Positions 63,738-64,000 of a stretch of DNA of 64,000 nucleotides are shown piece after piece; position 1 is the first letter of the stretch; each line of letters opens with the position of its first letter. The stretch is from positions 1-64,000 of the forward strand of contig MEOH01000024.1 of NCBI GenBank assembly GCA_001769535.1. The letters run 5' to 3'. The stretch is from Bacteroidetes bacterium GWF2_38_335 (GTDB lineage Bacteria > Bacteroidota > Bacteroidia > Bacteroidales > GWF2-38-335). The notes beneath the pieces are model-generated. The model searched no databases. It was not told where the DNA came from and was given only the letters and a program-made list of their open reading frames with translations. Made by a program: the position numbers and the translations under genes.

Positions 63738-64000
63738 TTATTTTTTTTACCCCTTCTGAATTGGTTTGAAAAATTAACAATTATATAAATTACAGGCAAA
63801 ATTATATCAAACATCAGCGAAAATAACAATAAATCACTTTCATTCAAATGTTTTAACGCTTTTTTAACAATGATAAGTTGTATTAAAAGGCGTAGCGCAA
63901 AGATACTTAAAAGTATTATCCAATTAAAATTTAAAATAAATAATGCTAACAATCCAATGTGAAAAACTGATCGCGAAACCACCTCTGTTCCAAGAACAAA
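63728..64000 (-). CDS. C-terminal part of a membrane protein, possibly a family 2 glycosyltransferase
   Basis: The track gives 84 residues from a GTG, but the frame stays open to the window edge (reading ...FVLGTEVVSRSVFHIG), so this is a 5'-truncated gene. Two to three membrane segments end in a basic tail (RRGKKNKWK), like the C-terminus of membrane-bound family 2 glycosyltransferases. The family cannot be confirmed from this fragment. Confidence 0.6.
   Translation of the reverse strand, partial: FVLGTEVVSRSVFHIGLLALFILNFNWIILLSIFALRLLIQLIIVKKALKHLNESDLLLFSLMFDIILPVIYIIVNFSNQFRRGKKNKWK

Overview
The window is a chromosomal segment of a member of the Bacteroidota. Four kinds of evidence support this. 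Several proteins end in type IX secretion (T9SS type A) sorting domains. Promoters fit the phylum's TAnnTTTG -7 consensus. DnaE carries a fused N-terminal DnaQ-type exonuclease, as in many Bacteroidota. The gene content is also typical (SpoIID/LytB next to lpxB, OstA-like protein, MoxR, DUF58, S46 and S9 peptidases). I cannot go below phylum level. No tRNA, rRNA or CRISPR array was found.

Left end (1-8382), accessory DNA. Bases 29-235 fold on paper into consecutive stem-loops and may be a structured RNA. An AT-rich stretch follows. Between about 640 and 7340 lies what I consider the main discovery candidate. A series of genes, all on the + strand, is separated by imperfect palindromes. Four are complete (118-145 bp) and a fifth, leftmost one is degenerate. 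They share their end motifs but not their inner sequence, and each gene starts 31-63 bp after a palindrome. This is the layout of integron cassettes with attC-like sites and no visible integrase (a CALIN-like array). The cargo looks defensive: an ABC-type ATPase plus HNH nuclease pair resembling Septu (PtuA/PtuB), a HEPN-type protein, a small membrane protein with a 39-residue partner ORF, a protein ending in a PD-(D/E)XK-like nuclease domain, and a frameshifted small membrane protein. A perfect 19-bp-arm palindrome overlapping a promoter follows the array.

Core genome (8383-48900). This runs from a DUF4836-like protein with an FtsX/LolD-like ABC pair, through DUF58, trxA, dnaE, rpsP-rimM, pth-rplY, prs, engB-KASIII, a PagL-like lipid A deacylase, an OMP, LolD/MacB-like ATPase-PduO and DUF2795. 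It continues with an envelope run (amidotransferase-like protein, SpoIID, lpxB, small membrane protein, surE), pheT, OstA-like, moxR, a TPR lipoprotein, a deoxynucleoside kinase, S9 and S46 peptidases, a methyltransferase, recG and sodB. The S46 protein has lost its catalytic histidine.

Right part (48900-64000). Two tandem 824-residue secreted proteins look like papain-family peptidases. Each carries a Ca-binding EF-hand/dockerin-like loop pair between the predicted catalytic His and Asn, plus a T9SS tail. Then come a Fic protein behind a repeat-rich operator, an FAD oxidoreductase with two polytopic GT39-like glycosyltransferases, an OMP-lipoprotein pair, rpmH (missed by the ORF track), rsmG, an ECF sigma factor, and the C-terminal end of a membrane protein cut by the window edge.
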